Positions 12,901-26,841 of a stretch of 64,000 bases of DNA are shown in pieces. Within the stretch, counting starts at the first letter, position 1. Every line of letters starts with the position of its first letter. Origin of the DNA: Stercorarius parasiticus (lineage: Eukaryota > Chordata > Aves > Charadriiformes > Stercorariidae). The notes beneath the pieces are model-generated. The model saw only the letters and a list, made by a program, of their open reading frames with translations. It had not been told where the DNA came from and did no database searches. The stretch covers positions 682,001 through 746,000 of the forward strand of contig VWZL01001969.1 of assembly GCA_013396915.1 (NCBI GenBank). Reading direction: 5' to 3'. A program made the position numbers and the translations under genes.

Positions 12901-13203
12901 TTGTCCTCACTGACCTTGTATAAAGTTTACTGTGTGTTATATACTACCTCGAGTAGATGCAAGTGATAAAATAAGACATAAGAGAATGACAGGAAGGTGA
13001 TTATATTGTAATTATTTGATTATGACTGGACACAAACTCAAGAGCAAAACAGTATTTTTCTTGTCATTTAAAACTGTCTGTCGTGGCAGGCTAGACATGT
13101 CAATCTGAATGTGCTGTGGGCTTTTCTTCATTGTGTATTTTAAGTATTAATAGCACTTGGGAAAAAAATAGTATTATTTTATCTACAAACTAGGAAGAAC
13201 AGA

Positions 13204-13220
13204 GATGATGATGATGATGA
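13204..13220. repeat. (GAT)n trinucleotide run
   Basis: Almost six GAT units in a row, intronic. A plausible polymorphic microsatellite. Confidence 0.8.
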
Positions 13221-14478
13221 TTAGTCAACATTTCTCCTCCTAAAAGTGTCTCTGCAAGTGGGATTTTCTTTTATTAGGTACATGGCTGTATTCAGAAAGC
13301 AGTCCTACGAACAGTATCCATATGCTACAGGTGGATTGTGATAATGCAAGAATCCTGGTTTAGTTAGAATCCTGGTCAAGCTATTGAAATCAGTCCAGGT
13401 TATGGTTTTATGTGACTTTAATAAACGCAACTGGTATGTGACCATGACGCAGATTTATGCATTGAAAACATCTTTTCTTTGAGATTAAGGACACGGGCAA
13501 TTGGATCAGACATGTATTTTTAAAAAATAATTCCACTCCTGTCTACCTTTTCTGTATAGACAACTAGAATAATAGTATAAAAAGGGGGAATATTTATAGT
13601 ATTGAAACATATGGGTGTTTTCTTCAGTTTGTACATACATTGTTTTTAGTTTAGCTCAGCTACGAGTTTGAATGTGACTATGTAAGAATCTAGGTAACAA
13701 TGAAGAGAGTGTATGATGATTAATGGTTGTCAGTTGCAAAGTGGTTGAAAAATCAATTTGTTTAAAATGCTGACATTTCTCAAGGAACCGAGGTCAGAGG
13801 GCATTTAATTTTTGCCCAGTATACATCTTGATGGCAAAATGTCTGTTGGTCCAGGAAAGTTTGTTTTTATAGTTAATAAACTTGCAAGGTTACTTCTTCT
13901 AATGCACTACGTTTGAGCTGGAACTACCTTGTTACCACAATCCTGTGGTATCACAACATCTGTCATCCTTCTTTCTAATGAAGAAAAACAAAAATCTTCC
14001 ATGTACTTCTTGATACTTCTAATGTTCTTTCGGCGATGTTGATATCCACACTTTGAGAGTGGTCACTGCAGCTGCCTGGGTAAATAAATTTGAGTGGTTC
14101 ATGTTCCCCTAAGGAACAGATACGACAGTAGCGGGCAGCAGTTGCCTGTAACTTGATGGCAGTGTTAATAAAGGAATACACAGCCTTTGCAGCCTTGCAG
14201 ATGTCAAAGCAGAAGAAAAATTTCCTCTGAACTGTATGGATGAGAAAAGATCTAATAATAATGAGTTTTGTAGCTCCTTTTAAAACAACTAACTGCTGTT
14301 TCTAGTCAGGTTGTCATTTGAAGGGCTACCAAATGGTTTCTAAAACTTTTATCAGAAACTTCTGTAGGTTTTCGTGGTGGATAAACGGTAGCACCAGTAG
14401 CAGAAAGATGAAGTAGGACAGTTTCATGAGGAAAAGCAAAAACATTATGGAAGTACCTTGCTATCAAAGATTTTATTT

Positions 14479-14492
14479 AAAAAAAAAAAAAA
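14479..14492. repeat. Poly-A tract, 14 bases
   Basis: Uninterrupted A run in intron 2. No SINE or processed-gene body is visible next to it. Confidence 0.8.
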
Positions 14493-16082
14493 GTTCAACA
14501 AAACAAAATGTAGTCTTTACTGTGGAAAGTGTTAGGCAAAGCCTGGGAAGCTATAGATAAGCAGTGGACCTGGAGGTGTTATAACCTGGAGTATTATGCT
14601 AAAATAATCCATTATAAATTACTTCATGAAGGAATGAGCAGTACCCTCTCCGAAAGAGCCTGTCAGCAAAGGAAAAAGGAGGCACTGGCATGGGAAACAA
14701 ACTGTTCAATGGTTTCGAAAAAATTATCTATCTTTGTTTTAGGGTTATTATTACAGCCAGAAGTTGAGTAATCTCTGGCCAAACAGTAGCTATCGTGGCT
14801 ATTTATGCCTTGTAACAGCCTAATAGAAATGTTGCTGGGTTCCTAAAAGCAGTTTTGACCAATTTTTAGCCTGTGCTTTGACCATTGTAGCCTGAACAAA
14901 CAATTTATGCGATAGGTATTACTTGATACAGAGGCCATAACTTTTTCTTATAGTAGCCTCTTCATTACCATACTGAAACCTGACATATGCCGGTATTTGG
15001 AGATTACCTAGCATAAGTAAAACATATTCTTTGACCAAGAATTATAATTGTACTTTGGGCAGACATGCAAACATCTTAAGAATATGACTCAGTGTTGAAA
15101 ATGTAGGGGCTGTTTGGAAATAAAGTTATTCATCACTTTCACTTCATCGTCTCTTCATCAGTTACGCTCTTTATTGGGCGAGACATGGAGAAAAATGTTT
15201 TGGTTTTGTTTTTTTTAAGTTGTTTCACCTCTGGCTGTCAAGCATGGTGTAGAACTGAGGTGGCAGTGGTGAAATCTGCAATGGAAAATATCACTCTGTG
15301 GTGGTGTGTAGAGTTTTTGGCAGATAAAAGTATATGAAGAAAATCCATCTGGATTATGCTCGTTCATAATAAGAAGGTGATAGCAGTTGGTAGGAGGAAA
15401 TGTTGAGGATTTAGCAAGGACTGTAACTTGGCTGTCTCTGAAGTAGGTGAACTCTTAACTTTTATTTGATTAATTTGCAACTTCCCATTTAGAGACCAGA
15501 AATCGCTCTCTTCCTTTTCAGACTCTCAGACAACTAGCATTAATTTTTATGTAGCCTGTACTGTGTATTCATAACCTTACTGTGTTTACATTTAGTGTTT
15601 GTAACATGGTGCTACACCTGTTTTTTTCCTCTGAAGTTAGTTTTACAGAATCTTTCATTGAGGGAAGCCCAAGAGCAAAACAGCTTCTCTTCTCTTTTGG
15701 GTTGTGTGAAAGGATAATAGAGCATGAGCTCTTAGTATCATAAATATCTTTAATCCCAATCCCAAAGGAGCTGAGGATGGGACCTCTGCTAGAGGGTGAG
15801 GCTGCATGATTATGTTAAAAAGCAAAGCTGTGGAGCACCTAGGGTAACTTGCGTGGGAGGTTAGATGTTACTTTTTTTTTCCCTCTTTAGATCCATGTGT
15901 AAAACTATAAGCATACTTTCCTTTTTCTTCTTCCCTCCTCAAAACCATCAAACAATCTGGTTGTTTTGATACCGACAATTTTCAACTGCTTTTTCAGAAC
16001 CTCCATTTTGTTTATGAAAGAGCGAATTGTTACTAAAGTGCTTGTAAGGCTTCAGCTGACTGGTTTCAGGAGCCATAAATTT

Positions 16083-16101
16083 CCTTCTCTCTCTCTCTCT
16101 T
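16083..16101. repeat. (CT)n pyrimidine run
   Basis: About seven CT dinucleotides within a pyrimidine-rich stretch in intron 2. Confidence 0.75.
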
Positions 16102-16605
16102 CTGTCTTTATTTATCCAAGTTGTGTCTGAAAAGCTTTTACGATATTTGGTAGCCATCCTTTCTGCATTTGTGGGAAGTAATGTATTCCCGTACACACAA
16201 GAAAGTATTAATCTAAACCTTGGGTGCCTAGCAGATAAGATTTTTCATTAGCTTTCAGAACAGGAAGCTTTGAGCCGCTGCCACAAATAACGCCCTAGGT
16301 AAATTTAAAGTTGCTGTTTTGGAGATGATTAAACAGAAATGGGGAAATATGAAAGCATGGCACTTTAAAGCAGAGCTTGTCTACGTGGCTGCTTCGGTTG
16401 TAGTTGAATCCTTGGTTCCATGTGACAGGCACAAGATCAGTTTGGTTTAGGCAACTTGGCTTTTAACAGTTGGGCTTTTCTAAGGTAACTGTGAAAGAAA
16501 TCCTTGATCTTTGTGGGACAGTTGCACTAAGCATATTTCATGGGATAGGGCAATCTGCTTGCACGTACATGATCAAAGAATGAGTCCTCTGTTTTCCTCA
16601 TGTGA

Positions 16606-16624
16606 TTTTTTTTTTTTTTTTTTT
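16606..16624. repeat. Poly-T tract, 19 bases
   Basis: Uninterrupted T run, followed at about 16625-16700 by an unusually G/T-rich stretch, so the strand is strongly purine/pyrimidine skewed here. Confidence 0.8.
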
Positions 16625-19569
16625 GGTAACAGGGGGTGTGGGGTTCGTGTGTTGTGGGTTGGGTTTGATTTGGGCTTTGTTTTGGGGTGGGTTTTTTTAT
16701 TTTCTAAATTGTGAGCTCTTGCTGTGTTCTTCTGGCAGCTATGGGAAAAATTTGATTTAAGCAAACTGAAAGAAACTGTTTCAATTCCTCAGGCTTTAAA
16801 ACTCTACTAAATAATAGTGGTATGAATTCTGAATATGCATGTTGCAAAACAATTTTTTAAAAATGAAAATGTTGATTTAAAGCAAAGGCCAAGGTGCTCC
16901 GAGGCTATTGTAATCACTGTACTGTGCTTGTTCAGTGAAAAGCTAAATTTTTGGTAAGTGTAACTATCTAACACCTCAGATAGTATAATTACACAGGAAA
17001 CCGTGCCAGACCGGTTGTTTACAAAATGTTCTTTTGCCTTGAAAAGTGTCACTTTGTAAGATTTTAATTGTGTGTCTTTGATCCCATAAAAATGAGCAAG
17101 TGAAGGTTCGCATCAAATCCTCCTCCACACCCCCCTAGTACATAGCTGGTACTTGGAGAACTCTGAAGCCTAAGAACAGTTAAGTGTCAGGTTGCTGTAT
17201 GTAGCGCAGCTCAGTGAGGGAGAATATTTTTGGTATTGTCTATTCAAAGTTTCCGTAGCTTTTCTGCCTTATGCATTAACTTGTTCTGCTGTATTGGCTG
17301 TTGAGTTCTCTTTTAACAACTTCAGTGTTAACATCTTTAAAGTCACTCATTAGGATGCAGACTTCAGTATTTACTTGTCATCTAAGACATGATGGCTTGG
17401 ATGCCTGTCAGGTATCTGGCATCCTTTGTGAATATGTAGCAAGGCAGGCTGACAAGTCAGCTTTGGCAATGCTGCAAGCAGGCTGCTTTTTTTAAACGTT
17501 ACTATGGTGAGAAGGACCTTTATCGTGGTATTTCCATGTCCTTCTTCCTAAAGACTTGGGGCTGACACACTGGAGCCTTTCAGGTGGGGAGGAAGACTTG
17601 GGTAACTTCATGATCGGTTGATTTATTTCCATTGCTCTATTTCCGATGAAATTTGCTATACACCTAACAGCCTCGTTAGTTTTAACAGTGCAACCATAGT
17701 TCACTCCAATAGTTCTGTACTTGCAGAGACAAACTAGGTTAAAAAAAGCTAAGATATTGCATATTATTTTGAATTTGTAAAGCTGTCCTCATGTTTTAAG
17801 AGGACTACAGTAAGCTTTTCTTCAGTTAATGTAGTACCTACAATGTTCTGTATGGTCACGCCTTAAAAAACAAACTAGTTGTCCCCACAGAACGTCAGGG
17901 TGTACCGGCTGTAATAGGATGTGGGCTGCACTGGTTCTAGTAGCCAAGACTACAGCTTTCTCAGGGTAATGCTTTGCTTTGACTCGTATTTATTGTGCCT
18001 TACCCATTGTATTCTTTTTCCACACTGTATATAGTACCAAGCAGTTTTTCCCATTTTGCCGTCCATTTGCCTCCCACAAAGGCAGTAGTGTGGAGCTGGG
18101 GAGAACCGTGTGTTTTCAAGCCTCGCTGTTGCAGACCAGCATAATGACTGTGCACACGTCCAAGACCACACGTGAATATTTTCCTCTGCAGTGCTAAGCT
18201 GTATTAGTAATGCTGAAGGGGGCTGTTAGTAGTCCCCTGGGCTGCATTTTGATTAACCACTTGACTACTACTTCAATTCTCCTAACACTGCATTGATTTC
18301 AGTGGTGTTAATGGAACACAGCAGCACAGCTGGTGTGAGGATGGACTAGCAGTAGAAAAGTTAATTTTCTTTAAATCGTACCAATGCTTTCCGACTGAAG
18401 TTTCTAAAATGTTAGTAGAAAGCATTTTGTGCTCTGCATTTAAAATCTTGAAACCTTGAGCTCATTTCGTTGAATATGTTCATAGTGCTTTCAGCTCACA
18501 CTGCAAATTCTGTCTTTTAAGAAATCTTACCAGCTGGAGATGAAAAATGTGAATTAAATTGAGAACGTGTTAATTAGTGTGAGAAGGGAGACCTTACGCA
18601 AACTAAACTAGCCTAACTACAGTGTTGCGTCTAGCCGTAGATACCACGTTTCATAACTGAAATAGAAACAAGAGAAGGGTTCCTTGAATTAAAGTAAGAA
18701 TAGTGCTTTTATTTAATGATCAAAACCAGAAAGAGAACAAATAGATATAAAATTGGTGAATAGACTTGATCGGATACGATTACTCTGTCCTTTTAATACT
18801 GAGGAGGTTCCTGATTTTATGAGATCTGCTGATGGGAAAGACTTTGGGTTGAGCCATTATCTGTGCTATACGTCATCAAAAGATAGTCTAATATGTGTTT
18901 TTGCACTAGTCTAAAAATCTGGGGTTTGGCCTCAAGGTTCCAAAGTGTACAAAGTTTTGTGTCATGTTAAATTCTCAAGATATTTGTATTCTCTGAAGAA
19001 TGAAGCGTTGATCCTTAGTAGACTAGATAGGCTGCTGGTGTCACAGTTTGCAATTTCAACAATATTGTGGCTTTTTTATTTGCTTTTTTTCTTCGTTTGT
19101 TGTTTTAAAAACAACAAATAGACAAATAGAATACCTATCAATAAGCAATCACTACTGAGTAACTAATTATAACTGTTATTCAGCTTACTGTCTTAGTGGA
19201 TTATTGCTAGACGTCCTAACTGTCTGGTGGAGAAAAATTGAAGCAGAATTTTTTAGCCTCTTACAAAGCACAGTATTTGAAGGGTGGTGCAATATTGGAA
19301 AGGGGCAAAATATGTATGTAGTGCTCACTATTACTTATTTTTACTGCTTCGTTAAAAAGTAACTGGGAAGCAAACAAAAAATCAATTCTGTGTTGCAGAT
19401 TGTGCTTTTAACCACATAATTATCTCTTGAGTGTTGTAGACTTTCACTAAAACAAACTAAAGCTGTGGACATAGAGTTTATTTGCAAGAGATGATGAAGA
19501 CCTGTACCTGTGAACTGGTGTTTAAAGAGGATGGTGTCAAAGGCATGGGACTTTGGCCAGTGTAGTGGT

Positions 19570-19711
19570 TCATCCCTAGAAGTGTTCAAGGCCAGGCTGG
19601 ATGGGGCTTTGAGCCGCCTGGTCTAGTGGGAGGTGTCCCTGCCCACGGGAGGGGGTTGGAACTAGATGATCTTTAAGGTCCCTTCCAACCCGAACCACTC
19701 TATGATTCTGT
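19570..19711 (+). mobile_element. CR1 LINE, 5'-truncated 3' end
   Basis: The sequence follows the sense 3' end of avian CR1: a GTTCAAGGCCAGGCTGGATG block, then TAGTGGGAGGTGTCCCTGCCC, then the AGGTCCCTTCCAACCC block, then one remnant of the terminal ATTCTATGA-type repeat ending at about 19711. Only about 140 bp survive, which is usual for truncated CR1 copies. It lies in the same orientation as MGAT5, in intron 2. It carries no intact reading frame. Confidence 0.9.
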
Positions 19712-22700
19712 ATAGAGCTACAAGGGAGAAGTATCTTTTCCAGTGCAAGGTTGAGTGGCTTAGCTTAAATCTGCCAAGTCATTCATGCTAACGTGCCAGA
19801 CTTTGCACTGAAATAGCTGATGATTGTTCACAAGTTCAGTTTCACCTGCTGTGCACTAACGATCTCTGATGCAGAGCTGTATATCTTTAAACAGCCACAG
19901 ACATTTGCAAAGTGAACATATGGCTCCTTTCTAAACATGGGGATGGAATTTGATAGTTATATATTGAATATCCCAGGACCTCACAAACTGTATTTAAAGA
20001 GTTTTTTCTGGAGTTGCATGGTGTTTTGTCAATTTTTTCCCAGCATAATCTGTAAAAATTGTGTGCTCTTAGGCTTATAATATGCTCACATTCATATTCT
20101 CAATTTGTCAATGCATTGGCTTTTAATGCAACATCATATGAGATAAATGTTTAATAATTATGTCTTTGCATAACAGCAGTCGAGAGGAAATAAGCTGTGC
20201 ATGAGTTCAAAAACACCTAGGAGCCTGTAGAATAGGAATTAATATCATGGCTCACACAAAGCTCAACAGAAAAAAGTGTGTGTATGAATTCCGTTGCTTT
20301 GTACTGACTTGACAGTTGCTGTATTTCCAACTTTTTTGGCTGTAAGTTCTAAGTTTTGGCTGGGAAAAGAGATCTCAGAACTTGCATTTTAAATTACATA
20401 AATCCTAATTAAGGATAAAGATCCTTGTGGTTTCTCAAATACTATTTTCCAACAAAAGTAACTTTAATGTCTGGCTTAATAATCTATTTTTACCCTTCAG
20501 GAAAGAACTATCCAACATGAATTTGGTAACAGCATGATACCTCTACCCAGACCTTTTTAACAATAATCTTCATAAGATATTAGCGTTTGGGTTTTTTTGT
20601 CATCTCCAAATGATGAAAAACTCTAAACTCTTGACTTATACCTTAATACTTGCTTTTCATGTTTTGGAAGGTCCAGATGTGTACATCAGCATCCCCAGGG
20701 TTCCACTTGCTTTATCTCCCCTGTCTTTGTGATCCATTCAACAGTGTAAATTGCTGGTATGTGGTTGAGGTTGGTCCCAGCTGTCCATGGGATACACAAG
20801 AGTTGTTCACCTCTGGATTCCTGTTTAAGAAGAGCCAGCTCCTAGTTAGCGTGGATGATGGGAGCCTGTGAACAAAAAACGGATTGAGCTGATTTGGCAG
20901 TATGGGCCCACACGGAGCTAGAGACGCGCTAGGGACTACTGTCCAACCACTGCTGCTTCTGCTGGTCCAGCTCTGCAGCATGGTTTGATGAGGACAAGCT
21001 GGACTGTTAATTTGTAGCTATGAATTTGTATTTAAAGAGGCTGGCCACAGCTTCCTTGACTTAAGATAATTTACAAGGATGTTTCCTATGTTCATAACAA
21101 TAGTTCAGAACAGCTAGTTTAGTAAGGATGGGGAAAGGAGCCTTTTTGTTGCCCACAGGCTCCAGCACACGCTCTACGCCTAGTTAGTAGTGAGCAGCTG
21201 GAGCAGCTGAAATGTAACTCTTCATACGGGTTCTGATCATTAAGGAAGAAAAAAGTTGTGAGGGATGTTTCTCAACCTAGAACTCACACTGACTATGGCC
21301 AAGAAGAAACTGCAAGGCAAGCAGTAATTGACTGGAACCATCAAAATTATTCACGAGTGAATTCAGACTTTTGCATTTAATTTTCAGGCTTACATGTGGA
21401 AACCAGTGTGTTCAAAACTTGCCCATTTCTGCAGACAGTGCATTGCTTTGGACAACTCTTCTTGATGTAGATGTGTTTCCAGTCTGATTACTGGAACCAG
21501 ACAGTTCCTGTTTGCAGGCACAAAGGAAAGATTGCTTGTCTAGGGAGCACTCAGATGGAACAGAGTTGCTTTTCTCTCTTGCTTCTCCTATTCTTTCACA
21601 TTCATTTCGTCTTGTATGCATGTATTGCTACATTTTGTTCTGCTCTGGATAATGCTTTATGTAAATTGTTTCATGGGACAGTTTATATTTAAGCTTTATA
21701 GAACGGCCTTCACTATGCTATTACCTGATTAGTAGCTATGAATGAAGCAAGTGAAAGTTGTCGATGTTTGGGATAGATCCATGGTAAGGCTGAGTGGCAA
21801 GCTGGTGGGCATGTGAAGCATCTTCAGAGTCTGTAATGGTGGAAAAAAGGTGTTATTTTTGAGGAAGGTGAAACCTAGGAGCATTTACTGTTGCTAGCAA
21901 GGAGGGGAAAAGATGTCAGGTATTCTTGGAAGTACTGCTAGAGGCATTAATACTTCTCCAAGCATTTTATCATGGTAAGAGGTGATAAAGGTGGGCATTA
22001 CTGTTCTGTGTTCTCTATACGTATAGATTATCCTGGGGAGATCAGTATGCTGTTTGTATGTAAATCATTGCAGTAGAAGAGCAAGAGTGGGACTGCTCTG
22101 GAAAAGCCCTAGTGCTGCTGGCCCCAGGGGAGACCAGAAGCCTGAGAAAATCTGCAGCTTATGCTGACATCAATGTCTGGCTCTTGCTTTTTACTTCTTG
22201 GAATGGGCAGGAGCAGGGAGAGCTGGGAAAGTTGGCTTTCTGCTTGGGAAGTATCTGTATGTAGTACTGCCACAGCTCATCTGAGCTGTTGAAGTGTGTG
22301 GTGGGTGCAGTATGTGACTTGTAAGAGGGCAATTTTTATTCTTGCAAGTAGATCTTGCAAATACAGGGATCCTGTAAAACTTTTTGACCAATGAACAGTA
22401 GCAAAGATCACTGCCCATCTAGAAAAACACATTTGTGTGCAGAAAATGTGTTTACACATGACAGAAGCAAACAGGTATCTAGACTACCACTGTGTATCTA
22501 CCAAAAATGAGGCCATTCTCTGTATCTTGTGTTTTTTTTCTCAGTTCTTGCTTTCTTTGACAGATTATGAGATACCCCTTAAAATGCAATATGATATAAG
22601 TGAGAAACTTGGCACGCTAGATGTTTGTGCTGTAAAATAAAGAATTATAGCTTGTGTTTATGTATCACCCTGGACTTCAGAAGAAGAGAGTGTTCTCTTG

Positions 22701-23622
22701 ACTAACCCTCTGAACTGGAAGGCAGTCATATGATAGCATAATTAGCTTGAGATAGAAGACAAAGTTCATGTTGGCAAGCTATATTTCCAGTCAACAGAAA
22801 GGGCAGAACAGCAGCTTTTGTGTACTTTTCTACTTTTGACAAATAAGTTGCTGAAGGAGTAACATCAAGTCTAAGGAGGAATGACCATCTTGCAGAGGAG
22901 GATCGTTTAGCGTAGAGCGAGCAGTGCAAAGGCTGGATGTTAACGCTTCCTTCAGTGGCCTTGCTAGGCTCTGCCAGCGGCACCTCCTGCAGCCACAGCC
23001 CCTTGGGAACTGTCATTCCCACCTCTGCTTTGCTTCCTCTGTAGTGCCAATCCAAAAATTGTTTCTGGTTTAAAGTAATGTTTTTGTGCAAGAACTATTT
23101 TTAATATATCAGTGGTCCAGCCAAGAGTCAAGTGAAAGGTAGTGCTGGCATGGTGAGGGGTGGGTAGTGGCTGAGGAAGGATACCCCTTAAAAAAAGCAC
23201 TGTTGCAGTGGAAAAGGTATGTGGAAATGCATGTCGAATACCATTAAAAATACCTTCTCTTTAAGAGTTAAATAATTGTTTCTTACCTTTCTGAAAATTG
23301 CTAATTACAGTTAGTTGGTTCTATGAATAGTAGCTACAGGAGGGAAGCAAAAAAACCTTTAAGCGTGGCAAGTGTAACTTGTCCAGGTGCAACTGAAATT
23401 GATAGAGAGACTTGTTTGATTGAATAGAATTGCCCAGATGTTCAGAATTTTCAACACTAAGTTCCGTAGGATGCTGAAAGTTGAACTTTCCCTGCAGTTG
23501 AACTGCATCTCTGATGTTATATCATAGATTTAAGATGTGTTTTATGTTTTTTGGAAGATCTGAATTTGACATGCCTTATGGAAAGCTCTGTACTTATTTT
23601 GTATTCATGCTTATGAGCTTGT

Positions 23623-23640
23623 AAAAAAAAAAAAAAAAAA
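23623..23640. repeat. Poly-A tract, 18 bases
   Basis: Uninterrupted A run followed by GAAAAAAG in intron 2. Confidence 0.8.
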
Positions 23641-24328
23641 GAAAAAAGCCCACAGTCTAGACCATACGGCTCTTCTAATGGCATTATATTGATTACTGAA
23701 AATTGCCATAATTTAACCATGCCTCTTTTCGGTTTAAGGTAGGTTTGTTACTGTTTGATCTCAAGCACTGATTTCTGTGTGATTCAAGTGGAAGGTCTGA
23801 TTCCTGAACTGTAGTAAAGCAAAAAGTCCCATTGTTATCTAGCTGCACTGACTGAATTTAGAACATACTTTTAAATTGTTGATGTCTCTATGTATGCTCT
23901 GTATGCTCTCACTTAGAGCAGAAACCAGAGTCATAGATGTCGCTGGTCTAGTCTCAAGAATCCTATAAGGGTAAGAAGATAAGGGAGAATATTTTGAAAG
24001 TGCTTATTGATTTGAAATTACAAAGTCATCTTAAAAACTACTTTGCTTCAGTGTTATTGTCACTGGCAGTACAGCTCAGTTTGTCAAATTACTGCTGCTG
24101 CAGAGACTGCCAAATAAGTGTCTTCTTCCTGGCACAATTCTTTCCCCATCAGCTCCATTTTGCAATGCTTCACTCACATTTCAGGTTTTATCTTTAAAAG
24201 AAACTATGTGCAAAAACATGGAAAATATTCATATAAACCAGGAGGTGGTTTTTGTATATAATACAATGTTCTAACTTTTATCCACTGGTCTTGGATACTT
24301 GTCCCTACTCTATTCTAATGCTGCAGCC

Positions 24329-24352
24329 TTTTTTTTTTTTTTTTTTTTTTTT
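24329..24352. repeat. Poly-T tract, 24 bases
   Basis: Longest homopolymer in the window, in intron 2. It could be the poly-A tail of a minus-strand retrotransposed sequence, but I recognise no body next to it. Confidence 0.8.
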
Positions 24353-25344
24353 CCCTGGGATCTTTAATTTGCATATTCCGGGAGAAGTCGTGCACTATAA
24401 TTGCCATAGCATGCAATGTTCCTAGGTTGATGGATGGCTGGCTTTAATGATCTTGACTCTTGCCCATGGGAAAAGCCAGAAATGATGCAGGTATAATTTA
24501 GATAACTCTGGGATGAACTACCTAAATTGAAAACCTTATCTTCCGCTGCCTTTGGCAAGAATCTCTCCACCACATTAATAATTTTTCTTGCCTTAAAGGC
24601 CTGCGTTAGAGGGTTCTTCTAAGTTCTTAGAAGAAAGTCCTGTCCTGGAGTTACCCATTAAAGGGTAATGCCCTTTAAAACTGCTCCTTTTTCCTTGGCT
24701 CATGGGCTAGAAGTGTTGCTCTGTATTACCCTCTTCAATGTGTTCCTAAGATCTAGAGTGATAAAATTTTAAAATAGGCAAAAAATAAAAAAAATCTTGG
24801 GAGACCATAGGAGATTTTTCTCATGGGATGTGATGTAGTGCTACTCAGTTGTAAATTTAGATCATATTGCAACATCTGTTAATTGGGTCGTATGTTCCAT
24901 GCCAAGTTGCACATTATGGATATTTCATAATATGATAACAGAACTTGACAAACTAGTTTTTATGTTTAAGAGCAATATATATCCTACAAATGTTTGACAA
25001 TTGGAAACAAATTCTTCCAATTCAGTAGTTTTAAGCAAACTTCACTTAGGAAGATATTTTACTTTTTATTATTCTCGGTATGGATTAGCTTAATTTTTAA
25101 GTCATCATAGACCAGTTTTTGTAATTCAGCACTTTTACTGCAAGTCAGAGTTGAAATCTGTGAAACCATTTTCTTCTATAGTCAGAAAAGAGCACACTGA
25201 GTTTTAATGTTATAACAAATATTACACAGTAGGGCTCTTCAGTCAGTCTGGATTGCGGATTCATGAAAATGGAAGGAAGGATTCATTAGGCTATCTGTCA
25301 GAACTGTAAAATTAAATTCACTTATGGTCTGTGTTTCTCTTTAG

Positions 25345-25421
25345 ATCTCATAAATGGAGCCCAAGAACAGTGTGAATTGCCTCCTATGGATGGTTTTCCT
25401 CACTGTGAAGGGAAAATAAAA
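25345..25421 (+). CDS. MGAT5: MGAT5 coding exon 3: first disulfide-rich luminal segment (residues 136-161)
   Basis: AT completes the Asp136 codon, followed by 25 full codons to Lys161 and a GTAAGT donor. The exon has the conserved LPPMDGFPHCEGKIK stretch with Cys145 and Cys156. In the human enzyme, as I recall, these pair with Cys183 and Cys196, which are encoded by exons 4 and 5 here. The intron that follows is phase 0. At 77 nt the exon is short but matches the family without gaps. Confidence 0.95.
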
Positions 25422-26841
25422 GTAAGTGAACTGTTTTTAATCTTATTATGTGTGTTCTGTTAAAAAGTGAACATAAGTTGTAAAAGGTCACTACTCAGAC
25501 AATGGCATAAACCAAGAACAACTAGGTCAAAAAAGACGATATTTAGAAGCGCGTGTCAGTACAGTATTGCTCACTTCAGGGCTTTAATACTACTGCTGCA
25601 GAGAAATAAAGTGGCATCCTATTAAGACAGGAATAAAATGCCATATTATATTAAAATGCTACATTATTTAATAAAATGCCTTATTATTTGAATGCCATCT
25701 TGTTATTCAGAAACTTTCTTCTTTTTGAAAAGCCCTGTTTTCTTCCCCATTATGAGTCATTTGGCGTTCCCCTACCCCATTCTGTTTGTACCTCACTCCA
25801 GCCCTTTCCCTGTTTCAGCAAGACACTTGTTTATACTTCTTTCCCCTCTTTGCCAACAGCTCTGTCAGGTTCATCCCTTCCCCTTTTCCGTTCAAAGCAT
25901 TTCTGCTCACAGGCGAGGTACTGCACTAAGTGTGCAACCAGAACTTTGGGGTTCATCGTTGATTCCGCATAAATCCTATATTTTACTAATAATGCAGTTG
26001 GAAAGGCCAAATACTGAAAGCAATCAGACTTTGGTTGGAAAGACTGAAAAACAAAGAAAAACCCCAACAAACTTCAGAGGTGGAGGTAATTGGTGGTTTT
26101 TGTCCCCAGGGTACATTTCAAATGTAAGGATACTGTTTTAGTAGTAGGGGACAAAAGTAAAATTGCTGGACACTTAAATATCATTATCAAGTATCACAAT
26201 TTATTTATGAAAGTGAAAACAAATAACAACCAAAGTATATGTGAAATTATGTTGCCTTCTTTCTCTAAATAAAATTCTTAGACAATAGTATTAAAAAAAA
26301 ATAATCTGTAAGTTTTAAATCTTGTGTCTGTGTTTTGATCCATTTTGACAAACTGGCTGCGTAGTGACTATGTAATACATTATCTGAATATTAAAATATG
26401 AATTTAAATTAATTACTTCTGCAGAAATGGCAGATTCTTGGCAGAATCAGGCAGATTTCAATCTTGGTAACTGAAATGATCTGTTAAATTCCAGCGGAAG
26501 CGTAAAGAGGGGGGGACAATGCAGTCAACAGCAGCCACACCCAAATGTCTGGATCCTGATTATATTCTCCTTTTGATATTTGTCTCTGCTTGCCCGCCTA
26601 CCAGTTTGTATAAACTGTGCTCACAGCTGGTATGTAGTTACTTCTCCAACGTAGCTGAATACAGAGCTGCAGTATGCTGCAAAATATGAATAAAATTCCT
26701 TTTTTGTTATTTGTGATTTTTATCTGGTTGGATACAGTCGCTTTGCAGCTTTCCCCTGTTATTCCTTAGTTGGGTGTGAAATAGTATGGAGTTATTATGT
26801 GGTACTTAAACCTAACAGACTGTGGTTTTGTTCTGTTACAG
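25422..26841 (+). other. MGAT5: MGAT5 intron 3 (1.4 kb)
   Basis: Phase 0 intron from a GTAAGT donor to TTCTGTTACAG at 26831-26841. It contains an imperfect AT-rich tandem repeat at 25631-25697. A 149-codon frame at 25692-26141 has no recognisable domain and is taken as chance. Confidence 0.85.
25631..25697. repeat. Imperfect tandem repeat, about 21-bp unit
   Basis: About three degenerate copies of a unit built on AATAAAATGCC plus an ATTATTTA-type tail, AT-rich, in intron 3. Confidence 0.6.

Larger units (their letters stand above)
9907..25344 (+). other. MGAT5: MGAT5 intron 2 (15.4 kb)
   Basis: This is the largest complete intron in the window, phase 1. It runs from a GTGGGT donor to a TTTCTCTTTAG acceptor at 25334-25344. 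Supported contents are the CR1 fragment at 19570-19711, homopolymer tracts (14479-14492, 16606-16624, 23623-23640, 24329-24352), a CT run near 16087-16100 and a GAT run at 13204-13220. A moderately GC-richer patch lies at about 20650-20990, with no coding signal I recognise. No exon or RNA gene is supported in the rest. Confidence 0.85.

Noticed and set aside
24329..24352. Poly-T run as the tail of a processed pseudogene
   Set aside because: No gene-like body or target-site duplication could be seen on either side.
24658..24678. Perfect 8-bp inverted repeat with a 5-nt loop as a terminator or small RNA
   Set aside because: Vertebrate intron sequence; short AT-rich hairpins like this are common by chance and no transcript boundary is near.
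25692..26141. 149-codon open frame on the + strand
   Set aside because: No recognisable domain, no matching splice pattern with MGAT5, and it sits in intron 3 beside an AT-rich tandem repeat.
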